Assembly: GCF_016127315.1 (NCBI RefSeq)
Contig: NZ_CP065997.1
Span: 2,046,001 to 2,110,000 of the forward strand
DNA from: Achromobacter deleyi
Lineage (GTDB): Bacteria > Pseudomonadota > Gammaproteobacteria > Burkholderiales > Burkholderiaceae_B
DNA length: 64,000 nt
Direction of reading: 5' to 3'
Each line of letters begins with the position of its first letter. Positions within the stretch are counted from its first letter, which is position 1. The notes beneath the pieces are model-generated. The model saw only the letters and a list, made by a program, of their open reading frames with translations. It did no database searches and had not been told where the DNA came from. The translations under genes and the position numbers were made by a program. Of this stretch, positions 51,251 to 60,117 are shown piece by piece.

Positions 51251-52216
51251 ATGTCCTCCCGCACCCTGTCCCGCCTTTGCCAAGCCGCGTTGTTGAGCGG
51301 CGTTTTCTGGAGCGTTGCGGCGCAGGCGCAGACGCCGCCCGTTGCCGGCGCGCCGGTCGCGCGCGGGGAGCAGCTTGTCGGCGAAACCGTGGCCGACCGG
51401 CCGTCGGCGGTCTATCGCTTTGAAACGCACCGGCTCGATTCGGCCGATGGCAAGCGCCATTACCGCATCCAGATCGCCGTGCCGCGCCAGCTGGCTCCGG
51501 CCGGTGGCCGCGCGGTGCTGTACCTGCTGGACGGCAACGCCGCGCTGGCCACGCTGACCGATGCCGACCTGGCGCGGCTGGGCGGGGGCGAGGCGCCGGT
51601 GCTGGTGGCCGTGGGTTATGACGTGCCGACGCGCAACGACGTGGTGGCGCGCGCCTATGACTACACGCCGCCCGTGTTCGAGCAGGGCGTGCGGCAGCCG
51701 AATCCGGTGGTGCTGGGCCGCGAGGGCGGCGGCGCCGACGTGTTCCTGGCGTTCCTGCGCGAACAGGTCAAGCCGCTGGTGCGCGGGCGCGCCGCGGTCG
51801 ACGTGCGGCGCGAATACCTGTGGGGCCATTCCTATGGCGGCCTGTTCGCGCTGCATGTGCTGTTCACGCAGCCGGACACGTTCGCGCGCTACATCACCGG
51901 GGACCCCTCGGCCTGGTGGGCGGACGGGGCGTTGCTGCAGGAGTGGCGGCGCTTCGATGCGCGGCGCGCGGCCGGCAAGCGCGTGGAGGTGCTGGCGGGC
52001 ACCCGGCCGCGAGACCCGGCGCGCCAGCGGCCCGATGCGCCGTCGACGCGGCCGGACGGCACGCCAATCGACCTGCAGCCCGCCGTGCGCGCCATGGTGA
52101 CCGGCCTGCGCGAAGGCGGCGCCGACGCCCGCTACGAGGCCTTCCCGCAATTCGGCCATGGCGAGATGCTGCGGGCGTCGCTGGCGCGCGCGTTGCAAGT
52201 CGCCGTCGAGCCGTAG
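51251..52216 (+). CDS. Exported esterase of the esterase-D/IroE type
   Basis: The 321-residue alpha/beta hydrolase has a signal peptide (LSRLCQAALLSGVFWSVAAQAQ), the nucleophile elbow WGHSYGG and a late His in FPQFGHGEML. The layout with AVLYLLDGNAAL matches PF00756 members such as IroE, which trim ferric catecholate siderophores, but other esters are possible. No siderophore genes are in the window. The ATG at 51251 was chosen for the signal peptide. Confidence 0.85.
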   Translation: MSSRTLSRLCQAALLSGVFWSVAAQAQTPPVAGAPVARGEQLVGETVADRPSAVYRFETHRLDSADGKRHYRIQIAVPRQLAPAGGRAVLYLLDGNAALATLTDADLARLGGGEAPVLVAVGYDVPTRNDVVARAYDYTPPVFEQGVRQPNPVVLGREGGGADVFLAFLREQVKPLVRGRAAVDVRREYLWGHSYGGLFALHVLFTQPDTFARYITGDPSAWWADGALLQEWRRFDARRAAGKRVEVLAGTRPRDPARQRPDAPSTRPDGTPIDLQPAVRAMVTGLREGGADARYEAFPQFGHGEMLRASLARALQVAVEP

Positions 52217-52310
52217 GCGCCCCAGACGCGCGGGGGCGCATGGTAAAAGCGATATCAGGATCCGGGAATTTTCTCCCGCATGGTCTTTCTCTTCGTGAGC
52301 AGGTAATCCG

Positions 52311-53174
52311 ATGTTCGACTGGCAGGACCTGTATTACTTCACCGTATTGGCCCGCACCCAATCGTTGTCGGCCGCCGCTCGCGAGTTGCAGGTCGAGCAT
52401 GCCACCGTGGGGCGTCGCATCGACGCGCTGGAGAAATCGCTGGGCCTGCGGCTGGTGGACCGGTTGCCGCGCAGCCGGCCGCTGACCGAGGATGGCCGCG
52501 CGCTGGCGCGGCTGGCCGGCGCCATGACCGAGATCGCCACGGGCGTCGAGCAGCTGTCGCGCATTGCCTCGATCGAGGTGGCCGGCACGGTGCGGGTCAG
52601 CGCGCCGCCGTCGCTGGCCAGCCATTGCATCGCGCCGCGCATGGCGGCGTTGCGCGAGCGGCATCCGAAACTCAATGTGGTGTTGCTGCCGTCGTTGTCG
52701 CTGGTGGCGCTGGATCGGGGCGAGGCCGACATCGCGCTGCGCACCGTGCGTCCGGAAGAAGACGCGCTGGTGCGCAGGAAGATCGGCGTGGTGCGCTTCG
52801 CGCTGTACGGCAGCCCCGGGCTCGGCGAGCAGCCCGCCGACCAGTGGCGTTTCATCGCGTATGACGAAAGCGGCGATACGCTGCCGCAGCAGGCCTGGTT
52901 GCACCAGGTCCGCCGCCACCGGCCGGTGGTGTTCGCGGCCAGCGACCTGGCGGCGCAGCAGATGGCGGCGCGTTCGGGCCTGGGCGCGGTCGTGCTGCCC
53001 ACGATCGTTGGCGATGGCGACGTCATGCTGCAACGGCTGGCGGTGGAGGGCGAAGCGCCGTCGCGCGATCTCTGGCTGGCGGTGTTTCCGGACCTGCGCC
53101 GGTCGCCGTCGGTCAAGGCGGTGATGGATTTCCTGGTGGAGTGCGTGCAGCAGGAACCGCGCTTGCGCGCTTGA
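52311..53174 (+). CDS. LysR-family transcriptional regulator
   Basis: The 287-residue protein has the LysR helix-turn-helix (FTVLARTQSLSAAARELQVEHATVGRRIDALEKSLGLRLVDR) and a type-2 binding-fold effector domain (VAGTVRVSAPPSLASHCIAPRM). Most LysR genes are divergent from their target, but here both sides are different: the esterase is upstream on the same strand and the MerR gene converges. The target is unknown. Confidence 0.93.
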   Translation: MFDWQDLYYFTVLARTQSLSAAARELQVEHATVGRRIDALEKSLGLRLVDRLPRSRPLTEDGRALARLAGAMTEIATGVEQLSRIASIEVAGTVRVSAPPSLASHCIAPRMAALRERHPKLNVVLLPSLSLVALDRGEADIALRTVRPEEDALVRRKIGVVRFALYGSPGLGEQPADQWRFIAYDESGDTLPQQAWLHQVRRHRPVVFAASDLAAQQMAARSGLGAVVLPTIVGDGDVMLQRLAVEGEAPSRDLWLAVFPDLRRSPSVKAVMDFLVECVQQEPRLRA

Positions 53175-53202
53175 CCGCCGTGAACGGCGTGGCCGCGGGC
53201 GG

Positions 53203-53589
53203 CTATTTTGCGGGGGCCGTGGCGCCCTCGGCCAGCATCTGCCGCAGTCGGGCGCGGCGGCGTTCCAGGTCGGCGATCTGCCGTTCGACCGAGGCCAGCC
53301 GCTCGCGCTGCACGGCGGAGGTTTCCGGGCAGGCCGCCGCGCCTTCGATCATGCGCATGCAATCGGGAAAGCCCTGGATCTCGGCGAGGCTGAAGCCGGT
53401 CGCGATCAGGCGCTGGATCTGCCGTACCTGGCTGACCGCCGCGGGCGCAAAGCTGCGGTAGCCGTTGGCGGCGCGCGAGGAGGCCAGCAGGCCGTGCGCG
53501 TCGTAATGGCGGATCGAGCGCAGGCTGGCGCCGGTGGCGCGGGCAAGGACGCCGATCGACATCGGCTTGGCGGCGGGCGGGGGTGTCAT
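53203..53589 (-). CDS. MerR-family transcriptional regulator
   Basis: The 128-residue protein has the MerR winged helix (IGVLARATGASLRSIRHYDAHGLLASSRAANGYRSF) and a coiled dimerisation helix (RLASVERQIADLERRRARLRQML). A Cys occurs in PDCMRMI and another in ACPETS, but no metal-binding pair is evident. It is divergent from the exported hydrolase at 53680; the gap holds a MerR-type elongated promoter, so that hydrolase is the likely target. An alternative start is nine codons downstream. Confidence 0.9.
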   Translation of the reverse strand: MTPPPAAKPMSIGVLARATGASLRSIRHYDAHGLLASSRAANGYRSFAPAAVSQVRQIQRLIATGFSLAEIQGFPDCMRMIEGAAACPETSAVQRERLASVERQIADLERRRARLRQMLAEGATAPAK

Positions 53590-53613
53590 GGCAAATCTTC
53601 ACGAAACGACCGC

Positions 53614-53645
53614 TTGACTCTAACACCGGTGTGATGGTTGAGACT
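53614..53645 (+). promoter_or_regulatory. MerR-type promoter/operator
   Basis: TTGACT at 53614-53619 is followed by the palindrome ACACCGGTGT (53623-53632) and a GAGACT -10-like box at 53640-53645. The spacer is about 20 bases, the overlong form that MerR proteins twist into activity. It faces the hydrolase at 53680. Confidence 0.6.
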
Positions 53646-53679
53646 GTGATTCCCCTTTTGTCATCCAGGAGTCAGTCCC

Positions 53680-54588
53680 ATGCCGGGCCCCTTGCTTTTC
53701 CGTTGTTTGCGCCACCTGCTGGTGGCGGTCGCGCTGCTGTCGGCGAACGCCGCGGCGCTGGCCGAAAGCCGCCAGTACACCGCCGTCGCGCCGGACGGCG
53801 TGACCCTTGTCATCCAGGAGTCCGGCGATCCGGCCGGCCCCGCCGTCGTGTTCGTGCACGGCCTGCTGGGCAGCCGCCTCAGCTGGGAGGCGCAACTGTC
53901 CAGCCCGCTGTTGCAGCGCTACCGCCTGATCACCTATGACCTGCGCGGCCACGGCCAGTCGGGCCAGCCGAGCGCGCCGCTGGCGTACACCGACGGGCGC
54001 CGCTGGGCCGACGACCTGGCGGCCGTGATCGCGGCGTCGGGCGCGCGCCGGCCGGTGCTGGTGGGCTGGTCGCTGGGCGCGGCCGTGACGACCAATTACC
54101 TGGCCGCGCATGGCGACGCGGACATCGCCGGCGCGGTCTACGTGGGCGGCGTGATCGAGCTGGAGGCCGGCCAGATCGCGCCGCATGCCGAGGTGTACCG
54201 CGGCATGGCCTCGAGCGACCTGAAGACGCATCTGGACGCCGAGCGCGCGTTCCTGGCGCTGTGCTTCGAGACGCAGCCCGACACGGCGACATTCGAGCGG
54301 CTGCTGGCCAATGCCGCGCTGGCGTCGCCCGCGATGCAGGCCGCGGTGCCGCGGATGACGATCGCGGCTCGTGAAGGCCTGGGCGCCATGCACAAGCCGC
54401 TGTGGCTGATCTACGGGGCGCGCGATGCGCTGGTGCGCGTCGAGCCGTCGCTGGAGCGCGCCAGGCGCCTGAATCCGCGCTTGCGCGCCACGGTGTACGC
54501 GGCGTCGGGACACGCGCCATTCCTAGAGGAGGCCGAGCGCTTCAACCGCGATCTAGCGGGATTCATCGACGCCGCCAACGGGCGCTGA
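53680..54588 (+). CDS. Exported alpha/beta hydrolase
   Basis: The 302-residue protein has a signal peptide (LLVAVALLSANAAALAES) and the alpha/beta hydrolase motifs FVHGLLGSRLSW (oxyanion region), YDLRGHGQSG, the nucleophile elbow VGWSLGAAVT and a final His in ASGHAPFLEEA. The substrate is unknown. AGGAG precedes the ATG. A 16-base sequence containing this Shine-Dalgarno region (53658-53673) is repeated inside the gene at 53807-53822. Its 3' end overlaps the convergent XRE gene by 36 bases. Confidence 0.9.
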   Translation: MPGPLLFRCLRHLLVAVALLSANAAALAESRQYTAVAPDGVTLVIQESGDPAGPAVVFVHGLLGSRLSWEAQLSSPLLQRYRLITYDLRGHGQSGQPSAPLAYTDGRRWADDLAAVIAASGARRPVLVGWSLGAAVTTNYLAAHGDADIAGAVYVGGVIELEAGQIAPHAEVYRGMASSDLKTHLDAERAFLALCFETQPDTATFERLLANAALASPAMQAAVPRMTIAAREGLGAMHKPLWLIYGARDALVRVEPSLERARRLNPRLRATVYAASGHAPFLEEAERFNRDLAGFIDAANGR

Positions 54589-55404
54589 GGCCAGCAGCGC
54601 GCGGATGCGATCGGCGGCCTGCGGCGAGGCGGGGTGATAGACCACCATGGACAGGTCCGGCCGGCCATCGACCGAGAACCCGGAGTACTCCAGTTCGAGC
54701 AGGCCGGCGCGGGCGTGGCGCAGGCGCTTGGTGCCCTCGCCATGGACGCGCACATCGTTGTCGCGCCACAGGGCCGCGAATTCCGCGCTGTCGCGGCTCA
54801 ATTCCTCGACCAGCCGGGCGACTTCGGACGCGGCGCCGGCCCGGGTGACGTCGGCGCGGAAGGCGCCCACCACGAAACGGGCGATGCCCTCCCAATCGTC
54901 CTGCGCCTGGCGCACGCGGGGATTGCAGAAGACCAGCCGCAGGATGTTGCGCTGCTCGGGCGGCAGGGCGCCGTAGTCGGTCAGGACGACCGAGGCCGCG
55001 CGGTTCCAGGCGACCACGTCCCAGGTGGCGGTGCGGATGATGGCGGGGCTGACTTCAAGCGCGTCCAGCAGGCGTTGCAGGCGCGGCGTCACGCCCTGGG
55101 CGGACTGGTATTTGACGTCGGGCGGATGGCCGCGGCCCAGCAGGAACAGATGGTGCCGCTCGGCCTCGGTGAGCATGAGGCCGGCGGCGATGCGGTTGAG
55201 CACGTCGGCCGAGGGCGCGCCGCCGCGGCCCTGTTCGAGCCAGGTGTACCAGGTGGCGCTGATGTTCGACAGCTGCGCCACCTCTTCGCGCCGCAGGCCC
55301 GGCGTGCGGCGGCGGCTGGCGGAAAAGCCGAACGCCGCCGGGTCGAGCCGGCCGCGGCGGTCCTTCAGGTAGGCGCCGAGCGGGTTGTCGGTGGGTAGTG
55401 TCAT
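54553..55404 (-). CDS. XRE-family regulator with a MmyB-like ligand domain
   Basis: The 283-residue protein has an N-terminal helix-turn-helix (TPGLRREEVAQLSNISATWYTWLEQGRGGAPSADVL) and a C-terminal MmyB-like domain (AWNRAASVVLTDYGALPPEQRNILRLVF). This family typically lies divergent from, and represses, an NAD-dependent SDR or oxidoreductase gene, exactly as here (55502). The effector is unknown, although fatty-acid-like ligands are reported for MmyB. Confidence 0.9.
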   Translation of the reverse strand: MTLPTDNPLGAYLKDRRGRLDPAAFGFSASRRRTPGLRREEVAQLSNISATWYTWLEQGRGGAPSADVLNRIAAGLMLTEAERHHLFLLGRGHPPDVKYQSAQGVTPRLQRLLDALEVSPAIIRTATWDVVAWNRAASVVLTDYGALPPEQRNILRLVFCNPRVRQAQDDWEGIARFVVGAFRADVTRAGAASEVARLVEELSRDSAEFAALWRDNDVRVHGEGTKRLRHARAGLLELEYSGFSVDGRPDLSMVVYHPASPQAADRIRALLASAPVGGVDESR

Positions 55405-55501
55405 GGCCAGCCAGTTGAGATGTATACCCCTATAAGCTCACTACTTTAACAGGATAGATTGGCGTCGCATGATGGCTGCCTGACAAACCAGGAGAGCGAT
55501 C

Positions 55502-56386
55502 TTGCGCATCTTTCTGACCGGCGCGACCGGCTTCATCGGCTCGAAAATCGTGCCCGAACTCATCAAGGCGGGGCACCAGGTGCTTGGCCTGACCCGTTCC
55601 GACCACGGCGCGCGAGCGCTGCGACTGGCGGGCGCCGACGCGCACGCCGGCGACATCGAGGACCTGGACAGCCTGCGGCGCGGGGCGTCGGCCTGCGACG
55701 CGGTGATCCATACGGCCTTCGACCATGATTTTTCCCATTTCGTCGCCAACTGCGAAAAGGACCGGCGCGTCATCCTGGCGCTGGGCGAGGCGCTGGCGGG
55801 ATCGGCGCGGCCGCTGCTGATCACGTCGGGCACGCCGATGGGGATCGCGGCGCCCGGCCAGCCCGCCATCGAAGACCACTTCAATGCGGCCCATCCGAAC
55901 CCGCGCAAGGCGTCGGAGCTGGCGGGCGAGGAATTGCTGGCGCGCGGCGTCCGCGTGTCGGTGGTGCGCCTGTCGCAGATCCATGACGCCGAGAAACAGG
56001 GGCTGGTGACCGAAATGGTGGCGCTGGCGCGGGCCAAGGGCATGTCGGCCTATGTCGGCGACGGCAGCAATGGCTGGTCGGCGGCCCATGTGTCCGACAC
56101 CGTGCGCCTGTACCGCGCCGCGCTGGAGCACGGCGAAGCCGGCGGGCGCTATCACGCGACGGCCGAATCGCACATTCCGTTCCGCGATATCGCGCAGGCC
56201 ATCGGCGACCGGCTGGGCGTGCCGGTGATCCGCCTGGACGAGGCCGCCGCGGCCGCGCATTTCGGCTGGCTGTCGCACTTTGTCGGCCATGACATGTCGG
56301 CCTCGAGCGTGGCCACGCGCGAACGGCTGGGCTGGCAGCCGACGGGGCCGCGGCTGCGCGACAGCCTGGCGCAATTGCGGGTCTGA
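55502..56386 (+). CDS. NAD(P)-dependent SDR/epimerase-like oxidoreductase
   Basis: The 294-residue protein begins MRIFLTGATGFIGSKIV, an extended-SDR cofactor loop, and carries a Rossmann fold with AVIHTAFDHDF. It is atypical: the usual YxxxK catalytic pair is not evident (PNPRKASELAGEELL occupies that place). It reads from a TTG at 55502 after CCAGGAGAG. It is divergent from the XRE-MmyB regulator, which probably controls it. Substrate unknown. Confidence 0.88.
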   Translation: MRIFLTGATGFIGSKIVPELIKAGHQVLGLTRSDHGARALRLAGADAHAGDIEDLDSLRRGASACDAVIHTAFDHDFSHFVANCEKDRRVILALGEALAGSARPLLITSGTPMGIAAPGQPAIEDHFNAAHPNPRKASELAGEELLARGVRVSVVRLSQIHDAEKQGLVTEMVALARAKGMSAYVGDGSNGWSAAHVSDTVRLYRAALEHGEAGGRYHATAESHIPFRDIAQAIGDRLGVPVIRLDEAAAAAHFGWLSHFVGHDMSASSVATRERLGWQPTGPRLRDSLAQLRV

Positions 56387-56445
56387 GGCGCGGGGCGGCA
56401 AGCGCCGGTCGGTGGCCGGTTGGCCGCGCGTGCCGCTGGGCGGTG

Positions 56446-56883
56446 TCAGCCGCCGGATTCCGACCCGGGCGCGCGCCGGGTGGGGCGGGTGCCGGCATCG
56501 CTCGGCGCGCCGCTCTCGTCGTCCACGGTGAGGCCGCCGCCGGACATGATGCCCTTGGCGATGTCTTCGGCCGACTTGCCGGCAAAGCCGTGCTCGCCGG
56601 CGACGATGCGGAAGCTGTCGCCTTCGAGCGGGCTTTGCAGCGTGGCCGAGGACAGCAGCACGCCGTTCGCGCGCAATTGCACGCGCTTGCCGACGCGGTC
56701 GCGCGTGAAGTCGGCCAGCACCTGGCGGCTCTCGGGTTGTAGCACCACGTCGACGAAGCGCATCTTGGTCTGCGGTTCGATGCCGGCCGTGGCGCTCTGC
56801 GCGCGCAGGGCCACGGTCTCGGCGTGGGAAGCCGCGGCGGCCAGCAGCAGGGTGGCGCAGGCGAGGGATCGGAAGGCGCGCAT
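56446..56883 (-). CDS. Exported protein with a SecD P1-head-like domain
   Basis: The 145-residue product has a signal peptide (SLACATLLLAAAASHAE) and a domain resembling the SecDF P1 head: VVLQPESRQVLADFTRDRVGK, QLRANGVLLSSATLQSPLEGDSFRIVAG, SAEDIAKGIMSGG. It is the second stand-alone protein of this type in the window, after 34749; it is not lipidated. The tail is Gly/Ser/Arg-rich. Function unknown. It stands alone, convergent with the SDR gene. Confidence 0.75.
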   Translation of the reverse strand: MRAFRSLACATLLLAAAASHAETVALRAQSATAGIEPQTKMRFVDVVLQPESRQVLADFTRDRVGKRVQLRANGVLLSSATLQSPLEGDSFRIVAGEHGFAGKSAEDIAKGIMSGGGLTVDDESGAPSDAGTRPTRRAPGSESGG

Positions 56884-57068
56884 GGGAACTCCGGGAAACG
56901 GACGGATCGATGCCGGCATCCTAGCCCGATCGGCGTCGGCGCATATTACGACTTGTATGCGAACGCTGGCATTGCCTGCCGCGCGCCGGCCGTTGGCCGC
57001 TAATATGTCGGCTCGATGATCGTCCCTGGCCGCGGATCCCCCCCGGCCGCCGCGAGGAAGCCCGACCC

Positions 57069-57506
57069 ATGAAGCTGCATGCCCCCTGGTTCCTGTCCTG
57101 CCTGCTGCTGGCGGGCGCCGCGCACGCGGGCTCCGCGCCCGCCGAACTGTCCTGCGTGTCGGAGAGCGGCAAGGTGGCGCTGCGCGGCGTCATTCCGTCG
57201 CCGTCGTCCGAAGAGCTCAAGCTGACGCTGACGTATGTCGGCGCCACGTTGGGATTCGACGCGGACCGGGATCCCGCCTATGTCGTGTCGGATTTCCCGC
57301 TGGGCGTCTTCACCCTGGTGGCGCCGGACGAGGTCTGGCCGTTGACGCTGTATGCCTTGCCGGCCAGCGTGGCGGTCAAGAAGGATGGCACCGGCGCCGT
57401 GGTGGGCACCTTCCAGGCCAAGCTCACCGGACCGCGTCCGGGCGGACCGGGCGCGAATCAGCCGCTCAAGGCCACCGTCAACTGCGACTACCGCTACACG
57501 GTCTGA
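57069..57506 (+). CDS. Exported hypothetical protein
   Basis: The 145-residue protein has a clear signal peptide (APWFLSCLLLAGAAHAGS) and a beta-rich mature part with two cysteines (LSCVSES, NCDYRY) that could form a disulfide linking both ends. I do not recognise the family. It stands alone; a weak hairpin AATCCCG/CGGGATT follows at about 57528-57545 and may end its transcript before the otn operon. Confidence 0.7.
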   Translation: MKLHAPWFLSCLLLAGAAHAGSAPAELSCVSESGKVALRGVIPSPSSEELKLTLTYVGATLGFDADRDPAYVVSDFPLGVFTLVAPDEVWPLTLYALPASVAVKKDGTGAVVGTFQAKLTGPRPGGPGANQPLKATVNCDYRYTV

Positions 57507-57556
57507 ATCCGGCGGGTCATTCCGGGTAATCCCGCTACCGGGATTTTCGGCAAAAT

Positions 57557-57570
57557 TTGTATGATGACCA
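57557..57570. promoter_or_regulatory. Candidate GntR operator and -10 box before otnC
   Basis: TTGT-ATGATG-ACCA is an imperfect FadR-type site overlapping a TATGAT -10-like box (57560-57565), about 75 bases before otnC. The GntR gene at 62330 is the obvious candidate regulator. No good -35 was seen. Confidence 0.4.
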
Positions 57571-57645
57571 TATGAATCTGCCCATGGAGTCCCGCATGCC
57601 GCATCCGCTTCGCGTCGTCCACGCATCCGCCCGGAAGGGCGCGCG

Positions 57646-58284
57646 ATGACTCCGGAAACCCGCGTCCGCGAGGAAATCTGCACGGTCGGCGCCAGCCTCT
57701 ACCAGCGGGGCTATACCGTCGGCGCGGCCGGCAACATCAGCGCCCGCCTGGACGACGGCTGGCTGATCACGCCCACCGATGCCTGCCTGGGCCGCCTGGA
57801 CCCGGCCGAGCTGGCCAAGGTCGACCTGGCCGGCAACTGGGTCTCGGGCGCCAAGCCGTCCAAGACCCTGGCGCTGCACCAGGGCATCTATCAGGCCGAC
57901 CCCGCCGCGCGCGGCGTGGTGCATACCCATTCGACCCATCTGGTCGCCCTGACGCTGGCGGGCGTGTGGCGCCAGGACGAGGTGCTGCCGCCGATCACGC
58001 CGTACCAGGTGATGAAGGTGGGCCGCGTTCCGCTGATTCCCTATCGCCGGCCCGGCGATCCGGTGGCGGCGGCGCAGGTGGCGGCGCTGGCCGCGCAGGT
58101 GCGCGGGGCGCTGTTCGAGCGCCTCGGGCCGGTGGTGTGGGAACGCTCGGTGTCGCACGCTTCCCATGCGCTGGAGGAACTGGAAGAGACCGCGCGGCTG
58201 TGGCTGATGTCCGATCCGCGCCCCGCGCCGCTGTCCGAGGACGCCATCGAGGAACTGCGCGCGACTTTCGGCGCGCGCTACTGA
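57646..58284 (+). CDS. otnC: 3-oxo-tetronate 4-phosphate decarboxylase OtnC
   Basis: The 212-residue class II aldolase-fold enzyme shows [26 protein letters not shown], the metal His pair in [14 protein letters not shown] and the later His in [14 protein letters not shown]. In the DUF1537 pathway OtnC splits 3-oxo-tetronate 4-phosphate to dihydroxyacetone phosphate and CO2. The otnK kinase in the same operon supports this over L-fuculose aldolase. It is the first gene of the five-gene operon. Confidence 0.9.
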   Translation: MTPETRVREEICTVGASLYQRGYTVGAAGNISARLDDGWLITPTDACLGRLDPAELAKVDLAGNWVSGAKPSKTLALHQGIYQADPAARGVVHTHSTHLVALTLAGVWRQDEVLPPITPYQVMKVGRVPLIPYRRPGDPVAAAQVAALAAQVRGALFERLGPVVWERSVSHASHALEELEETARLWLMSDPRPAPLSEDAIEELRATFGARY

Positions 58285-58351
58285 TACGGATGGCGCCCTG
58301 CGCGCCGGCGGTCCGCGTCGGCGCGGGCCGCGAATACATGGAGACGACGAG

Positions 58352-59143
58352 ATGCCGCGCCTGGCCGCGAACCTGAGCATGATGTATGCGGAGCACGCTT
58401 TCCTGGACCGGTTCGGCGCTGCGGCGCGCGATGGCTTCCAGGGGGTGGAGTTCCTGTTTCCCTACGAATTCGCCGCCGCCGAGATCAAGGCGCGGCTGCA
58501 GGCGCATGGCCTGTCGCAGGCCCTGTTCAATGCGCCGCCCGGTGATTGGGCGGCGGGCGAGCGCGGCATCGCCGCGCTGCCCGGACGCGAGGACGAGTTT
58601 CGCCGCGGGCTGGATCTGGCGCTGGAGTATGCGGCGGCGCTGGGCAACCGTTCGCTTCACGTGATGGCGGGCCTGGTAGCGCCGGGGAGCGACCGCGCCG
58701 TCCACCGCGAGGTCTATCTGCGCAACCTGGAAGCCGCGGCGCGCACCGCGGCCTCGGCCGGCGTGACCATCGTGATCGAGCCGATCAACCCGCGCGACAT
58801 GCCCGGCTTCTTCCTGACCCGCCAGGACGAGGCGCAGGCCATCCGCGCCGAGGTCGGCGCCGACAACCTGCGCGTGCAATTCGATTGCTACCACTGTCAG
58901 ATCGTCGAGGGCGACCTGGCGGTGAAGTTGCGCCGCGACATGGCGGGCATCGGCCACATCCAGATCGCCGGCGTGCCGGACCGGCACGAGCCGGACCTGG
59001 GCGAACTGAATTACCCCTACCTGCTGGCGCTGATCGACACCCTGGACTACACGGGCTGGGTCGGCTGCGAATACCGGCCCAAGGGCGCAACGTCGGCGGG
59101 CCTAGCGTGGGCCCGCTCCTATCTCGCGGGAGGCGAGCGATGA
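58352..59143 (+). CDS. otnI: 2-oxo-tetronate isomerase OtnI
   Basis: The 263-residue TIM-barrel enzyme resembles hydroxypyruvate isomerase (Hyi): [61 protein letters not shown] and [10 protein letters not shown], supplying the Glu, Asp, His and Glu metal ligands. In this pathway it converts 2-oxo- to 3-oxo-tetronate. Operon context distinguishes it from true Hyi. Its stop overlaps the denD start (ATGA). Confidence 0.9.
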   Translation: MPRLAANLSMMYAEHAFLDRFGAAARDGFQGVEFLFPYEFAAAEIKARLQAHGLSQALFNAPPGDWAAGERGIAALPGREDEFRRGLDLALEYAAALGNRSLHVMAGLVAPGSDRAVHREVYLRNLEAAARTAASAGVTIVIEPINPRDMPGFFLTRQDEAQAIRAEVGADNLRVQFDCYHCQIVEGDLAVKLRRDMAGIGHIQIAGVPDRHEPDLGELNYPYLLALIDTLDYTGWVGCEYRPKGATSAGLAWARSYLAGGER

Positions 59144-60117
59144 AGATACTGATCACCGGCGGCGCGGGTTTCCTCGGCCAGCGCCTGGCGCGCAAACTGC
59201 TGGAGCAGGGGCGGCTGACGCTGGGCGGCGCGCGCGAACCCATCACGCAGATCGACCTGCTCGACGTCACCCGCACCGACGCCATCAACGACACCCGCGT
59301 GCGCTCGATCCAGGGCGACATCGCGGACCCGGCGGTCCTGGAGGCGTTGATCGGCGCCGATACGGCGGCGGTGTTCCACCTGGCCGCGATCGTCAGCGGC
59401 CAGGCCGAGGCCGATTTCGACCTGGGCATGCGCATCAACCTGGATGCGTCGCGGGCGTTGCTGGAGGCCTGCCGCCAGCGCGGCCACCGGCCGCGCGTGG
59501 TGTTCACCAGTTCGGTCGCGGTCTATGGCGGCGCGTTGCCGGAGACGGTGCGCGACGACACCGCGCTCAATCCGCAGTCTTCCTACGGCACGCAGAAGGC
59601 GATCGCCGAGCTGCTGCTGGCCGACTACACGCGGCGCGGCTTCGTCGATGGCCGCGCGCTGCGGCTGCCGACCATCAGCGTGAGGCCGGGCCGGCCCAAC
59701 GCGGCGGCCTCGTCGTTCGCCAGCGGCATCATCCGCGAGCCGCTCAATGGCGAGCCGGCGGCCTGCCCGGTGGGGCCGGACACGCGCCTGTGGCTGCTGT
59801 CGCCGCGGCGCGCGGTGCAGGCACTGATCGCGGGCTGCGAGCTGGACGCGGCCGCGGTGGCCGATCGCCGGCCGATCAATCTGCCGGGCGTGTCGGTGAC
59901 GGCCGCCGACATGGCGCAGGCATTGCGCGAGATCGCGGGCGATGCGGTCGCCGACCGCATCAGCTGGCAGGCCGATTCGCGGGTGCAGGCCATTGTCGGC
60001 AGCTGGCCGGGGCGCTGGGACACGGCGCGGGCCACGCAACTGGGCCTGGAAGGCGACCGCGATTTCGCCGAGATCATCCGCGCCTACATCGGCGACGACT
60101 TGCGGGGAACGGTATGA
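59140..60117 (+). CDS. denD: D-erythronate dehydrogenase DenD
   Basis: The 325-residue extended SDR shows [18 protein letters not shown] (cofactor loop), GDIADPAVL, the catalytic [10 protein letters not shown] and [12 protein letters not shown] (Tyr and Lys of the YxxxK pair) and [19 protein letters not shown]. DenD oxidises D-erythronate to 2-oxo-tetronate with NAD+. It overlaps otnI and ltnD by four bases each, and its function is assigned from family plus operon. Confidence 0.9.
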   Translation: MKILITGGAGFLGQRLARKLLEQGRLTLGGAREPITQIDLLDVTRTDAINDTRVRSIQGDIADPAVLEALIGADTAAVFHLAAIVSGQAEADFDLGMRINLDASRALLEACRQRGHRPRVVFTSSVAVYGGALPETVRDDTALNPQSSYGTQKAIAELLLADYTRRGFVDGRALRLPTISVRPGRPNAAASSFASGIIREPLNGEPAACPVGPDTRLWLLSPRRAVQALIAGCELDAAAVADRRPINLPGVSVTAADMAQALREIAGDAVADRISWQADSRVQAIVGSWPGRWDTARATQLGLEGDRDFAEIIRAYIGDDLRGTV

